DNA of 64,000 nucleotides from CAYNWT01 sp964450955 (GTDB lineage Bacteria; Planctomycetota; Planctomycetia; Planctomycetales; Planctomycetaceae): assembly GCA_964450955.1 (NCBI GenBank), contig CAYVFI010000011.1, positions 91,870 to 155,869 on the forward strand, read 5' to 3'. Made by a program: the position numbers and the translations under genes. Positions 25,636-35,789 of this stretch are shown one piece after another; position 1 is the stretch's first letter; each line of letters begins with the position of its first letter. The notes below the pieces were generated by a model. That model was not told the origin of the DNA, did not search any database, and worked only from the letters and a program-made list of their open reading frames with translations.

Positions 25636-28185
25636 TTAGTCGTCAAACGAAACCGTCACCTTGTCGAGGACTGGTGCTGATCGGTTCGTGGTCGTGTCTT
25701 TCAGTCGGAGTTCAAACCGGAACCCATAGCCTTCCGGAAGCGATGACAAATCAAGCGACGCCGGCGTTCGGGCCACCTGCTTCGCAAAGCCTCTGACATA
25801 GTCATAACGTTCTTTAACCTGAGTCCACTCAGTCCACTCATCAACTTGCTTGTCGTTGTCTGTATCGACACCGACGCGAACACGAACATCCTCAACCCAC
25901 GGCCCTGAACTCACAAAGTCCATTGGCTGCTGAGTCGCAAGGTAAAAGCGACCTTCGGCAAACATGATGTCCGGATCCGGATGCCCTTTGCCAACGTTGC
26001 CGCACCATTCGAACGGTTCATCAATATTGCCTGCTGTAAACCAGCCGACGCTCATCTGCTTCGAGTCTTTCGGGTCATAGTCGCAAAACAAGTAGTACTG
26101 CCCGCCGATCGAGATAGCCGCCCAATCACCGTACGCGTTTTGTTCCGGTTCGTGGACGTTGTATTCAGCAACATTGGTCTTGAACCGTTCCGGATGTTCC
26201 TTCACCCAATGCGGATGCTTGTACGTCGCCGTTTTCCCCGTCGCCGTGGTCCGTTCGTCAACAGGCGGCGCGACGGCTTTGAAGTTGCCAACCCCATCCG
26301 GACTGACCGCATGCGCCGCCAGCGGTGAATCCCACGCATGCGTCCGCGCGTTGATGGGGCTCCAGTCTTCGACAATCAGATGAAACTTCCCGTCCAAATC
26401 ACGAATAATCGCGCAGTCGGAACCGTGCGATGGGTCATCGTAAGCCATGCCTTTATCTTTACCTGGCACACCGTCAAACATGTCCGCATCAACGTAAACG
26501 TGAGGGTCCTGGTCGTTCGGAAAGTCGTAGTAGAAGTAGGCTTTGCCGTCAGCGAACTCCGCAGTTGTCATCCACTTACCTACCTTATTCGTGATCGAAC
26601 CGTGGTGAACCCAGTTGACCATGTCAGTACTTTGCCACGCGTGGTAGCCACCCGCCCCCTTCTTTAGCCCGCCCGGCGCGTCGTACTGATTTGGCCACGG
26701 TGTGGTCTTGAGCGGCATGTCGAACCCGGCAAGCGTTGCATCCTTCGCTTCGAACGCAGCTTTCTTCCTTCCACCATAACGGCCAAACATCCAATAGTTG
26801 TTCGGGCCAAGCTGCAGCATCACCGGGGCATCACCAAGATTCGACGGGCCAAGATTCTTAGTTGGCTCCCAATTCAGCCACTCCGGCGACTGACTGATAA
26901 CAATCGACTTCGCCGAACGCTTCGAATCAAACGACTTCATCGCACTGCTAAACGTCGCCTGCTTGCCCTTCGGTCGCGCCATTCCATTCTTAAACTGCAG
27001 ACCGTCCTGCGATTTTGTGTTGTTCTTCCAGTCAGTCTCGCTGTCCACAACCCACATGTTAGCGGCGACATTCTTCGCCGAACGATCCTGAATCTCCGGC
27101 AATCGATAGGCCGACGTCTGTTCCATGGGCTTCTTTTTTGCGGGCGCGGCTTTCTTTTTTCGCTGCGGCTTCACAATGTTGTTGTGTGCCGGAATCTGGC
27201 TCTCAAATCCGGCATACGCTTCCGGCTTGATACCTCGCGCGTGCCACTGGTTGCCGAATGTATTTGGTTTGAACGGACCAACGATGCCGATATTCGCATC
27301 CGCCTTGATCGCGTCTTCCATGTTTAACGACCAAAACATCCCGTTCACCAGCAAACGCCGATAGCCATCGTTGGTGATGTCTTCCGAAGTTCCATAGAGC
27401 GATGTAAACACACGCCCTTTGGTTGCCGATGCCGACTCGTAGGTCCGAGTCCACTCAGACGGCATTGGTGGCTGAGTCTTTGATGCCGGCGAATCCGGTT
27501 TCATCCCGTCCAGGGGTTGAGCCATCGTCAGCACTTCGCCGCTAATCGGCTTGCCCACGTAGCCGCCAGCCTGCACCCACACGTCTTTGACACCACGCAG
27601 AATCGGATGCGAATCCTTGCCCTCTACCACCGTAATCCGCGTACTTTGCTTGTGGTTCTTTCCGTAATGACCAACCCACGTCTGCCCCAACACCTGATGA
27701 CCGAACCCATTCTCGTAGCCCTTCACCTGACTTCGGAACGAATACTTCGCGTAAGTCTTACCCGCTTTGATTTGGAACCCGTGCGTTGCGGTTCGCATGC
27801 CGACAACTGGTCCTCCACGGTTTAAATACGCGTCCAGATGTTTCATCTGTTCGTCCGGCAGGTCCTGAAACCGCAGAAACACAACCGCGAGGTCCGCTGA
27901 ACCCAAAGCTTCAAGCCCCGGAATATTCGACGGCTTCCCCGCAACAATGTCCCCCGTTTTCGGATCGATATTAAACAGCACCGTGCACTTGAAGCCATGA
28001 TGCTTCGCCATGATGCGAGCCAGCATCGGAAGTGATTCTTCGGACCGGTATTCGTGGTCGCCGGCAATGAAGACGATGTGCTTCCCCTGCCCCGGCCCAC
28101 TGGTCCCTTCGTAAACCAGAGAGTCGGCGACAGCTGTCGTCGCAAAACAACCAAGGGCCAGCAGACAAATGGTGAGTCGTTTCAT
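25636..28185 (-). CDS. Secreted fusion of ThuA-like domain and GH43/GH117-like beta-propeller
   Basis: An 849-residue protein with a signal peptide (residues 1-20). A ThuA-like domain (about 30-295) follows, shown by HIVFIAGDHEYRSEESLPML, ALGSADLAVVFLRF and GGPVVGMRTATHGF; ThuA domains adopt a glutamine-amidotransferase-like fold and are frequent in secreted planctomycete proteins. After a Lys-rich linker (PQRKKKAAPAKKKPM) comes a five-bladed propeller-like part (about 400-849) with WVVDSETDW, HAWQSTDMVNW, AYFYYDFPNDQDPHVYVD, SDCAIIRDLDGKFHLIVEDW and HPDPDIMFAEGRFYL, typical of GH43-type glycosidase propellers. The individual catalytic acids are not assigned. It sits between sulfatases, which suggests a role in desulfated-glycan cleavage (inference). 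Confidence 0.8.
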   Translation of the reverse strand: MKRLTICLLALGCFATTAVADSLVYEGTSGPGQGKHIVFIAGDHEYRSEESLPMLARIMAKHHGFKCTVLFNIDPKTGDIVAGKPSNIPGLEALGSADLAVVFLRFQDLPDEQMKHLDAYLNRGGPVVGMRTATHGFQIKAGKTYAKYSFRSQVKGYENGFGHQVLGQTWVGHYGKNHKQSTRITVVEGKDSHPILRGVKDVWVQAGGYVGKPISGEVLTMAQPLDGMKPDSPASKTQPPMPSEWTRTYESASATKGRVFTSLYGTSEDITNDGYRRLLVNGMFWSLNMEDAIKADANIGIVGPFKPNTFGNQWHARGIKPEAYAGFESQIPAHNNIVKPQRKKKAAPAKKKPMEQTSAYRLPEIQDRSAKNVAANMWVVDSETDWKNNTKSQDGLQFKNGMARPKGKQATFSSAMKSFDSKRSAKSIVISQSPEWLNWEPTKNLGPSNLGDAPVMLQLGPNNYWMFGRYGGRKKAAFEAKDATLAGFDMPLKTTPWPNQYDAPGGLKKGAGGYHAWQSTDMVNWVHHGSITNKVGKWMTTAEFADGKAYFYYDFPNDQDPHVYVDADMFDGVPGKDKGMAYDDPSHGSDCAIIRDLDGKFHLIVEDWSPINARTHAWDSPLAAHAVSPDGVGNFKAVAPPVDERTTATGKTATYKHPHWVKEHPERFKTNVAEYNVHEPEQNAYGDWAAISIGGQYYLFCDYDPKDSKQMSVGWFTAGNIDEPFEWCGNVGKGHPDPDIMFAEGRFYLATQQPMDFVSSGPWVEDVRVRVGVDTDNDKQVDEWTEWTQVKERYDYVRGFAKQVARTPASLDLSSLPEGYGFRFELRLKDTTTNRSAPVLDKVTVSFDD

Positions 28186-28306
28186 TTTGGCGTCCTACAG
28201 GGCTGCAGCGCCCTTATCCGGGTTATGAATTCATTAATCCTGAGCCAACAAGTGCTCACATTTGTCGCGACCAGAACTCAAGCCCCGCCGCGCTGCGAAC
28301 CTGCGA

Positions 28307-29710
28307 TTACCGCGCGCTTTCTCGCAGTGATGAAAAGTTCTTCGCATCAGGTTTCGCGGGTAGCGTTGCCTGCCAGACTTTCAGTTTTTGGTTCAGATCT
28401 CTGACCACGTCACTATGTACATCTCGCAGGTCGGTCTTCTCATACGGGTCGCTTACGATGTCGTACAATTCGACATACGACGTGGCTTCGTCCGCCAGTA
28501 GTTTCCATTTCCCGTCAACGATGCAGTAATCAACCCAATGGAACTGCCCCGCCGCCCCCGGCTTGCCGCGGCGACCAGTCACTTTCCAAAACAGTGGCTT
28601 CGACCGACCAGAGGTTGACTGACCTTTCAGCGCCGCGACCTGGCTAATGCCATCGGGTTTGTACGAACCGGGCAGGTTCGCACCGGCGATTTCACAGAAG
28701 GTTGGCAGCAGATCAACCGCCGACAACATGCTTTGTGTGTCAGTCCTGTTCGCCGCAACCTTACCAGGCCAGCGCACGATGAACGGAACATTAATCCCAC
28801 CCTCAAACAACGCAGCTTTATGGCCTTTCCGACCACCCGTAACCCCCTTCGAAGCGGCCGTGTTGTAACCCGCTCCGGTGGCAGTGTCGTACATCAATTT
28901 AAGCTCTGCCCCTTCCCGCCCTCGCGCGGGGCCGTTGTCTGAGCTGAAGATGACCAGTGTGTTGTCTGTCAACTTCAGCCGATCCAATGCATCAAGAACC
29001 TGGCCGATACGATCGTCCGCGTGCGACAGAACCGCGGCGTAAATTTCGTCGTGTTCAGAAAGTTTGGCGTCTTTAAAACGCCAGCGGTATTGCGGAATCA
29101 CATGATGTGGAGTGTGCGGTTCGTGAACCCACAAATTGATGAAGAACGGTTTATTTGCGTTCTTGCTGTCCTCAATGAAACGAACCGCATTGGTCGCGTC
29201 TTCATGAACCGGCATCTGTTCGCCCGAACAATTAAACGCTCCATACGTATCGTAGCCGTAGACTCCGGGCGACGGTGAATCCGGAATCATGTCGTTGGCC
29301 AGGTGCCACTTCCCAAAATGGGCCGTTGCATAACCCGCCGACTGCAACAATTTCGGCATCGTGACCACGTCCGTGCCCAGCCAGTCCGGCATGTTGCGCC
29401 TGGCATTGCTGGGCACCCAGGCAAAATGACCATTGATGTTGTATCGCGCCGGAAAGTGGCCCGTCATCACCGCGGTCCGACTGGGAGAACACACGCCGCT
29501 GGCAACAGTAAACCGATGAAAGTCGGTTCCTTCCTTAGCCAGCCGATCAATGTTTGGCGTCTTCACGTACGGATGCCCATGGCAACTCAGATCACCCCAG
29601 CCCCAATCGTCGGCAAAAATGAAGACAATGTTCGGCTTCGCTTCCACCGCCCAACAAGCCGCGGGCAGCAAGACAATTAGAACGACAAGAAAACGCGAGG
29701 ACAGTTTCAT
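28307..29710 (-). CDS. Secreted sulfatase (N-acetylgalactosamine-6-sulfatase/arylsulfatase-like)
   Basis: A 467-residue product with a signal peptide (about residues 1-22) and motif CSPSR with C74. The active-site set is complete: FADDWGWGD, GKWHLAND, EPHTPH and SSDNGPARG. The DNG-type second metal site places it with arylsulfatase A/GALNS-like enzymes. A TTG two codons upstream is also possible; the ATG at 29710 is preferred. It precedes the ThuA/GH43-like fusion gene by 121 bases on the same strand and is divergent from the sulfatase at 30029. Confidence 0.92.
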   Translation of the reverse strand: MKLSSRFLVVLIVLLPAACWAVEAKPNIVFIFADDWGWGDLSCHGHPYVKTPNIDRLAKEGTDFHRFTVASGVCSPSRTAVMTGHFPARYNINGHFAWVPSNARRNMPDWLGTDVVTMPKLLQSAGYATAHFGKWHLANDMIPDSPSPGVYGYDTYGAFNCSGEQMPVHEDATNAVRFIEDSKNANKPFFINLWVHEPHTPHHVIPQYRWRFKDAKLSEHDEIYAAVLSHADDRIGQVLDALDRLKLTDNTLVIFSSDNGPARGREGAELKLMYDTATGAGYNTAASKGVTGGRKGHKAALFEGGINVPFIVRWPGKVAANRTDTQSMLSAVDLLPTFCEIAGANLPGSYKPDGISQVAALKGQSTSGRSKPLFWKVTGRRGKPGAAGQFHWVDYCIVDGKWKLLADEATSYVELYDIVSDPYEKTDLRDVHSDVVRDLNQKLKVWQATLPAKPDAKNFSSLRESAR

Positions 29711-30028
29711 TGGCAATGCAACTTCAGTGTGCGGGTCGATTCACAGAACCTGAAGTATAATGCAGCGCGGCCTGAAAGTAGCGCTCACCATGAATTGAAC
29801 CAGCCAAAGTCGGCCGCATACACCACCTGTCAGCATCGCACCCTGACTCTGCGGACGATGTCGCCAAACCAACCGTGACAGTGCGGCATCGCGAATCCAA
29901 CCCACGTTCAGAACCGCGTGTTCAGGCCCAAATCAACATTCCTCCCAACCCAGCGCAACCCAATCACCCGCCGTTCTGTTCCGTTCTGTTCCGTTCCCCG
30001 CAAGTCACCACACGGTTATGCTCAACGC
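29711..30028. other. Divergent intergenic region
   Basis: About 318 bases between two divergent sulfatase genes; both promoters should be here. It contains a short tandem repeat, CCGTTCTGTT twice plus a partial third copy at 29971-29995. No RNA or regulatory site was recognised. Confidence 0.5.
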
Positions 30029-31489
30029 ATGCGATACAACCAATCATTAACTTACCTGGTCCTGGCACTCCATATCCCTCTTGTCGTTTCCGCCGCGAAC
30101 CTGGCCGAACAAAAACAGCAACCAAACGTGTTGTTCGTCATCTCTGATGATCTGCGACCAGAACTTGGCTGTTACGGCAACAAGGTCATCAAAAGCCCCA
30201 ACATCGATCGACTCGCCGCGCGAGGAATGGTGTTTCGTCGAGCGTACTGTCAGCAGGCGGTGTGTTCGCCGTCACGAACCAGCGTGATGACCGGGTGTCG
30301 GCCAGACACAACGAAGGTCTGGGATTTAAGAACGCACTTCCGTAAAGCGATGCCGGATGTCGTGACGCTGCCACAGTGCTTCATTCAAAATGGCTACACC
30401 GCACGAGGGTTCGGGAAGGTCTACCACAGCAAGTTGGACGATCGCCCTTCATGGTCTGATGGAAAAACGCACGCCTTCTTTCGGCCTGCCCCGAAACATA
30501 CGTTTGCCAGCTTCCGACCGCAGCACGACGACATCCCACTTACCAAAACCGACCGCAGTGCAGCCTTCCGCAAGACAGACGATCCGCCCAACGGCGGCGG
30601 AGACGGCCGGGTCGCGGACCAGGCAATCGCCGCGCTGAAACAGCTGAAGACCGACGCCAAACCGTTTTTCCTTGCCGTCGGGTTTCGCAAGCCGCACCTG
30701 CCCTTCAATGTTCCAAAGGTTTACTGGAACATGTACGAAGAAAACAAAATCCCCATCGCACCCAATCGGTTCCTCCCTAAGAACGCTCCGGACTTTGCCC
30801 TGGTCGAACAAAACGAACTCTGGAAATACAGCAAGGTACCCGACACAGCCAACCTGCCCGACGACTACGCACGCAAGCTAAAGCACGGCTACTACGCATC
30901 AGTATCATACATGGACGCTCAGCTGGGGCGCGTGCTGGACGAACTGGATCGGCTGAAGCTCACAGAAAATACAATCATTGTTCTATGGGGCGATCATGGC
31001 TGGAAGCTGGGCGAACACAACCGTTGGTGCAAGCACAGTAACTTCGAAGATGATACCCGATCGCCGTTAATCATTAGCGCCCCAGGCACGAAACACGCAG
31101 GAACGAAAACCGAAGCCCTGACTGAGTTCGTCGATATCTACCCGACACTGGTCGATTTGGCTGATTTAGAAACGCCATCGCATCTCGAAGGCAAAAGCCT
31201 TGTCCCCGTTCTCAATAACCCAACCGCTCCGCACCGATCTGCGGCGTTCAGCCAGTACCCGCGAACCGTGAATCGCCAACGACTGATGGGCTATTCAATG
31301 CGGACCGATCGCTACCGCTACACCCGCTGGCTGGACCGTTACGACCACTCAATAGTCATCGCCGAAGAACTTTATGACCACAACAGCGACCCACAGGAAA
31401 ACGCAAATGTCGTCAACGAACCGCAACATCGCGCGACGGTCAAGAAGCTGGCCGCTGCGATGCATCAGTGGCTAACGCACGACAGGTAG
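30029..31489 (+). CDS. Secreted sulfatase (iduronate-2-sulfatase-like)
   Basis: A 486-residue product with a signal peptide (about residues 1-23) and motif CSPSR with C79. The branch-specific motifs are SDDLRPELGCYG, GKVYHS, KPHLPF and WGDHGWKLGEHNRW. The frame is open from 29918, but the ATG at 30029 directly precedes the signal peptide and is chosen. It is close in sequence to the sulfatases at 23617 and 62338, suggesting expansion by duplication. Confidence 0.92.
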   Translation: MRYNQSLTYLVLALHIPLVVSAANLAEQKQQPNVLFVISDDLRPELGCYGNKVIKSPNIDRLAARGMVFRRAYCQQAVCSPSRTSVMTGCRPDTTKVWDLRTHFRKAMPDVVTLPQCFIQNGYTARGFGKVYHSKLDDRPSWSDGKTHAFFRPAPKHTFASFRPQHDDIPLTKTDRSAAFRKTDDPPNGGGDGRVADQAIAALKQLKTDAKPFFLAVGFRKPHLPFNVPKVYWNMYEENKIPIAPNRFLPKNAPDFALVEQNELWKYSKVPDTANLPDDYARKLKHGYYASVSYMDAQLGRVLDELDRLKLTENTIIVLWGDHGWKLGEHNRWCKHSNFEDDTRSPLIISAPGTKHAGTKTEALTEFVDIYPTLVDLADLETPSHLEGKSLVPVLNNPTAPHRSAAFSQYPRTVNRQRLMGYSMRTDRYRYTRWLDRYDHSIVIAEELYDHNSDPQENANVVNEPQHRATVKKLAAAMHQWLTHDR

Positions 31490-31753
31490 CGAGTCAGCGT
31501 CCCCGGGCGATTGTGTCTTGTGAAATTGATAACACTACGCCACAACTGGGCCGTAAAAAGCCTGCAATCAACAACCTTAAACGTCGGATATTACGCAGTA
31601 AACCGAATGCACGGAAGGCATTCTATTCACTCAGTCAAACGATCTTGCTGCAAAATACAGGTATGACAAATAGTGACGCCGCAGCAAGATTTGTTCGTAC
31701 GTAAGTTGGTCTCAGACCGATGTATTTCCTGACCAATCGGGGAAGGAAATAAC

Positions 31754-32614
31754 ATGAAAAAAGCGAAACTCCGACTATCGTTACTGACACTTTTAGCCTG
31801 CATGCACTCCACGTGTTCGGCGGACCTCATCCCAGTCAACGCGACGGGCCCGGATCGAAACGTAGAGCCGCTGCGAAGTATCGTCTTTAATGTCGATCGA
31901 GACGGAAGTGGCTTCGTGACCGAGACACTGACGGCCAGTCAGACAACCAACCGGGTCGCGCAGAGTGCCGTCCTGCAGTCCATTACGACCACAACCGGAA
32001 TCGTCCTGAACGATTTCTCAACGATTACTCCTACGGTCACAAACTCAAACTTCCCGCGCACCGGACGGAACATCGAAATTTTTACCCCGCGCACGGCGGT
32101 CAACGTTAGCGACCCAAGTTTCCTCGACGAACTAGCCAACGTGCATTCCACCGGAGACCTACTGCAGTATCTCCGCGTCGATGGTTTCAACGGCCCTGAT
32201 CCGATGTGGGACTTCACCTACGGTGGAGCAACGTTTGACTCAAGCAATTACCTAATCGTAGAAGAGCGAAACGGTAACACGACGTTTGAAGTCGCCCCAC
32301 TGGATGTCAACGGAGAGCTTATTCCAGACTCAAACACGCTGGCCTTTCGAGACGGGTCGTACGAATGGGACACTGGCTACCAAAATGTCCTGGACCCAAT
32401 CGACAATCAGCAAACACAAGAGATCTCGGTTCTCAGCTTCGACCTGTTCGACACATCGACACCGATCGGAGGATTCCAAATCACGAACACCGGAAACGCA
32501 GACTTTAAGTTCTTCATCGGAACCGCGGCCCCGGAGCCATCGTCTCTTATCTTGCTGCTGACGGGTTCGATCACCGGCATTGGCTACCGACGCCGCAGAG
32601 AAAACAATTCGTAG
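31754..32614 (+). CDS. PEP-CTERM-sorted secreted protein
   Basis: The 286-residue product has an N-terminal signal peptide (about residues 1-23) and a C-terminal sorting signal: PEPSS, a hydrophobic helix, then the basic cluster GYRRRRENN. Exosortase recognises such signals and attaches the protein to the envelope or exports it with polysaccharide; no exosortase gene is in the window. The body is rich in Thr, Asn and Asp, with no domain I recognise. A strong ribosome-binding site (GGGGAAGGA) precedes the ATG by six bases. It is monocistronic between convergent sulfatase genes. Confidence 0.85.
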   Translation: MKKAKLRLSLLTLLACMHSTCSADLIPVNATGPDRNVEPLRSIVFNVDRDGSGFVTETLTASQTTNRVAQSAVLQSITTTTGIVLNDFSTITPTVTNSNFPRTGRNIEIFTPRTAVNVSDPSFLDELANVHSTGDLLQYLRVDGFNGPDPMWDFTYGGATFDSSNYLIVEERNGNTTFEVAPLDVNGELIPDSNTLAFRDGSYEWDTGYQNVLDPIDNQQTQEISVLSFDLFDTSTPIGGFQITNTGNADFKFFIGTAAPEPSSLILLLTGSITGIGYRRRRENNS

Positions 32615-32826
32615 TCCTCTTGCGGCGAATTGAAGTCGTCAGTCCTTTGGACAGATCGCCGCTCCTGCTACTCCCGGCAAGCAGATTCGACCTGCTTCCG
32701 CCAGGCCAACGAAATCGTGCTTAACGAAAAGCGTTCGATGCAAGTCGTGTTTGGTAAACGTCGGTTTGGTAAACGTCGTCTACCAGACTCCGACCACGTT
32801 GTAGCGAGCAGCCCACATACTCCGAC

Positions 32827-34281
32827 TTAGTTAATACTCAGGCCTCTGGGAAACCGAGCACCAACTTCTTTCCACCAGACTTCTAGTTCATCGTGCAGAC
32901 TGTCCGCGAGTTCCGGCATCTTGTCCGCCAGGTTATTCTTCTCGCCGATATCGTCCTGCAGGTTGTACAACTCACGATGACCATCGTCGAAGAACACAAT
33001 CAGCTTGTGGTCCCCCTTGCGAATCGCGCTGCTGGGGCTGCCTTTTTGGTTCGACCGATGCGGGTAGTGGAAGTAAGTCGCGTCGTGAATCTTTTGCGTC
33101 TGACCTTTCAATAAAGGAACCAGGCTCTTTCCATCCTTGTGAAGCTCAGGCCGCAGTGGCAGGCCGGCCATCTCAAGAATGGTGGGGTAAAAGTCCATGC
33201 TGGTAATGACCGTGTCAGAAACAGCGGGCCTGGTGACTCCCGGCCACTTGATGATGGCAGGTTCTCGAATGCCGCCTTCATACAACCAGCCCTTGCCGGC
33301 TTTGAGCGGCGTATTCGCTGTTGGCGTTCCTTCGGAAGTGGAAAGGCCTCCGTTGTCAGAGAAGAACACGATAACCGTGTTGTCTACAACACCTTTGGCT
33401 TTGACGGATTCCAGAACGCGACCAACCGCGCTGTCCATGGATTCGACCATCGCTGCATACGTGGCGTGATCCTGCCTGCCGCGATACTTCACCCGTCTGC
33501 CAATCGACGCGAGTTCACCGAACCGATCTTTGTCGGTCAGACCCAACGCCTTTCGCTTAGTCTGATATTTCCTGACCAGTTCCGGTGGCGCACTAAATGG
33601 CGCGTGAACGCTGTAGAATGACAGATAAACCAGGAACGGCGAGTCGTCATCATGGTTCTTAACAAAACCAGCCGCTTCTTCAGCCAGGCGGTCGGTCATG
33701 TATTCCCCCGCGGGGCCGTTTTTAATGTTTGGAATATCCCACGGTGAGAAGTACTTGTTCTTGATGTACAAGCCGCCGCGAAAATGTCCGGCAATGTTGA
33801 TGTCGAACCCATGCTGTTCCGGCCAGAACCTGCCTTCACCCGGTCGGTTATTCAAATGCCACTTGCCCAGAAAGATATTCTTGTAGCCTGCTTCCTGTAA
33901 CAGTTCCGGAAAGGTCACTTCTTCCAGCGGTAAATTGCGTTCGTAATCAGGATCACCCGGCCCACCAATCCACTGCGTGAGATTAATCCGGGCCGGATTC
34001 TTACCCGTCAGAATGGAAGCCCGCGTCGGCGAACAGACGGGCGAACCGGCATACGCCTGCGTGAATCGAACGCCCTCTTTCGCCAGTTGGTCGATGTTTG
34101 GTGTTTCGTAAAACGAACTACCGTTGGCTCCGATATCCATCCAGCCAAGATCGTCCACGAGGAAGAACACGAAGTTGGGCCGATCGACATTGTTCGGACC
34201 ATCCGACGTGGCCATCGCCACCGACGTAAACAGCAGTAAACAAGCAGCGACCTTCGAGATTGTGGATCTGTGAGAGCTCAT
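32827..34281 (-). CDS. Secreted sulfatase (arylsulfatase A-like)
   Basis: A 484-residue product with a signal peptide (about residues 1-25) and motif CSPTR with C83. The remaining set is VDDLGWMD, GKWHLNNRPGEG, YSVHAPF and FSDNGGLS. The segment PARINLTQWIGG after the Cys motif and the C-terminal DELEVWWKEVGARFP resemble the sulfatase at 48030, so the two look like paralogues. The ORF is open to 34461, but the ATG at 34281 begins the signal peptide. It is divergent from the DUF1552 gene (233 bases between). Confidence 0.92.
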   Translation of the reverse strand: MSSHRSTISKVAACLLLFTSVAMATSDGPNNVDRPNFVFFLVDDLGWMDIGANGSSFYETPNIDQLAKEGVRFTQAYAGSPVCSPTRASILTGKNPARINLTQWIGGPGDPDYERNLPLEEVTFPELLQEAGYKNIFLGKWHLNNRPGEGRFWPEQHGFDINIAGHFRGGLYIKNKYFSPWDIPNIKNGPAGEYMTDRLAEEAAGFVKNHDDDSPFLVYLSFYSVHAPFSAPPELVRKYQTKRKALGLTDKDRFGELASIGRRVKYRGRQDHATYAAMVESMDSAVGRVLESVKAKGVVDNTVIVFFSDNGGLSTSEGTPTANTPLKAGKGWLYEGGIREPAIIKWPGVTRPAVSDTVITSMDFYPTILEMAGLPLRPELHKDGKSLVPLLKGQTQKIHDATYFHYPHRSNQKGSPSSAIRKGDHKLIVFFDDGHRELYNLQDDIGEKNNLADKMPELADSLHDELEVWWKEVGARFPRGLSIN

Positions 34282-34514
34282 CAAGGTTCTTTCAGTGCGA
34301 TTGCGCACGGTGCGATAAGGCGGTAGATCCACCAATCGTACACTAGTACCCCAGACCGGGACACGGCCACACCGTTCGACTGTTCCGGGACATGGTAACC
34401 GACAATCAGCACCGTTCACCCAGAAAGCCAATATCCACGGCAGCCGAATCACTGTTAACATACTTCAACTTCAGAGATTGCCCGCCCGGCGACCTCACAG
34501 ATGGTGAGAAAAAC

Positions 34515-35789
34515 ATGAAGCACCAGGACGTACGACGACAGCGCTCAAAGCGCCGCGGATTCCTGAAGGCGGCAGGCATCGCGATTGCTTTGCCGAATCT
34601 TGAATCGTTTGGCAGGACTTTGTCTTCACCAGACAAGCAGCCCACGAAGAGGCTGGTTTGCATCGCGAGTGCATTGGGAATGAACCCGCAGGCGTTCTTC
34701 CCAACCGGGTACGGAACCGACTACCGGCTGTCACCGTCGCTTAAGTCGCTCGCTTCGCTACGGAATGACTTCACGGTGTTCTCGCACATGGATCACCCAA
34801 ATATTTTCTCAAAGCACGGTTCGATGAACTCGTTGCTAAGCGGAGTGAACGCGAGCAAGGCTGCGACCGGCGAAAACATTTCCATCGACCAGGTTGCGGC
34901 GGCGCATGTCGGCTACGAAACCCGGTTCCCATCGATTCACATATCACTCGGCGGCAGCCAGGGAGCATCGTGGACCGCTTCGGGAATCAGGGTTCGCGAA
35001 CAAGCGGATCCGATGAACCTGTTTCGCAAACTGTTTGTCAAAGATTCCGCCGCAGCCGCCAAAGCCCGACAGGCAGAACTTGATCAACAGGGTAGCGTAC
35101 TTGATCTGGTGCGCGGGCAGGCGAAGCGACTTGAACGATCAATCACCGCGGCCGACCGACGGAAACTGGACGAGTACCTGACGGCGATCCGTGAAGCCGA
35201 ATCACGAATCCAGGGAATCAAACGCTGGCAAACGGTCCCCAAACCAACCGTGGACTTTGACAGCACGGTCCGACCTCACGGTCGGATGGACTACCCGACG
35301 CTGTCACCGTTGATGTTTGATTTATTGTTCCTGGCAATTCAATCTGACAGCAGTCGTGTCTTCACGGCAGGCTTCGGCATGCACAACAGTGTCATCGAAA
35401 TTGATGGCGTGACCACCGGCTACCACGGCCTGACCCACCACGGCAACCGCCCGGAAAAACTAAGACAGCTACGCATCATCGACGCGTTCTACATGGAACA
35501 GATGGCGCGATTCATGACAAAGCTTAAGAACACGGACGCACCGTCAGGCAGCCTGCTGGATGAGACGATGGTCTTTTTCGGCAGTGGACTGGGTGACGCG
35601 TCACGGCATTCGAACCGCAATCTACCAATCGTCCTGGCCGGTGGTGGCTTCAAGCATGGCTCGCACGTCAATGCGATGCAGCCGCGCGACAAACAACTGC
35701 CGCTCAACAATCTGTTTACAACGATGCTGCAAAACTTTGGCGTTGAGATCGATCGATTTAACAACGCAACTGGCACGGTGACGCTGTAA
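34515..35789 (+). CDS. DUF1552 family protein
   Basis: A 424-residue protein of the DUF1552 family, which is abundant in planctomycetes and usually encoded with DUF1592 cytochromes. The N-terminus contains KRRGFLKAAGIAIALP, a twin-arginine-type signal, so export in folded form is likely. Family segments are RLVCIASALGMNP, FTVFSHMDHP, GHGSMNSLLSG-like KHGSMNSLLSG, YHGLTHHGN and DETMVFFGSGLGDASRHSN near the C-terminus; the last part resembles alkaline-phosphatase/DUF1501-like folds. Biochemical function is unknown. A GGTGAG site precedes the ATG at 34515. The stop codon overlaps the next start as TAATG, indicating translational coupling with the DUF1592 gene. Confidence 0.9.
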   Translation: MKHQDVRRQRSKRRGFLKAAGIAIALPNLESFGRTLSSPDKQPTKRLVCIASALGMNPQAFFPTGYGTDYRLSPSLKSLASLRNDFTVFSHMDHPNIFSKHGSMNSLLSGVNASKAATGENISIDQVAAAHVGYETRFPSIHISLGGSQGASWTASGIRVREQADPMNLFRKLFVKDSAAAAKARQAELDQQGSVLDLVRGQAKRLERSITAADRRKLDEYLTAIREAESRIQGIKRWQTVPKPTVDFDSTVRPHGRMDYPTLSPLMFDLLFLAIQSDSSRVFTAGFGMHNSVIEIDGVTTGYHGLTHHGNRPEKLRQLRIIDAFYMEQMARFMTKLKNTDAPSGSLLDETMVFFGSGLGDASRHSNRNLPIVLAGGGFKHGSHVNAMQPRDKQLPLNNLFTTMLQNFGVEIDRFNNATGTVTL

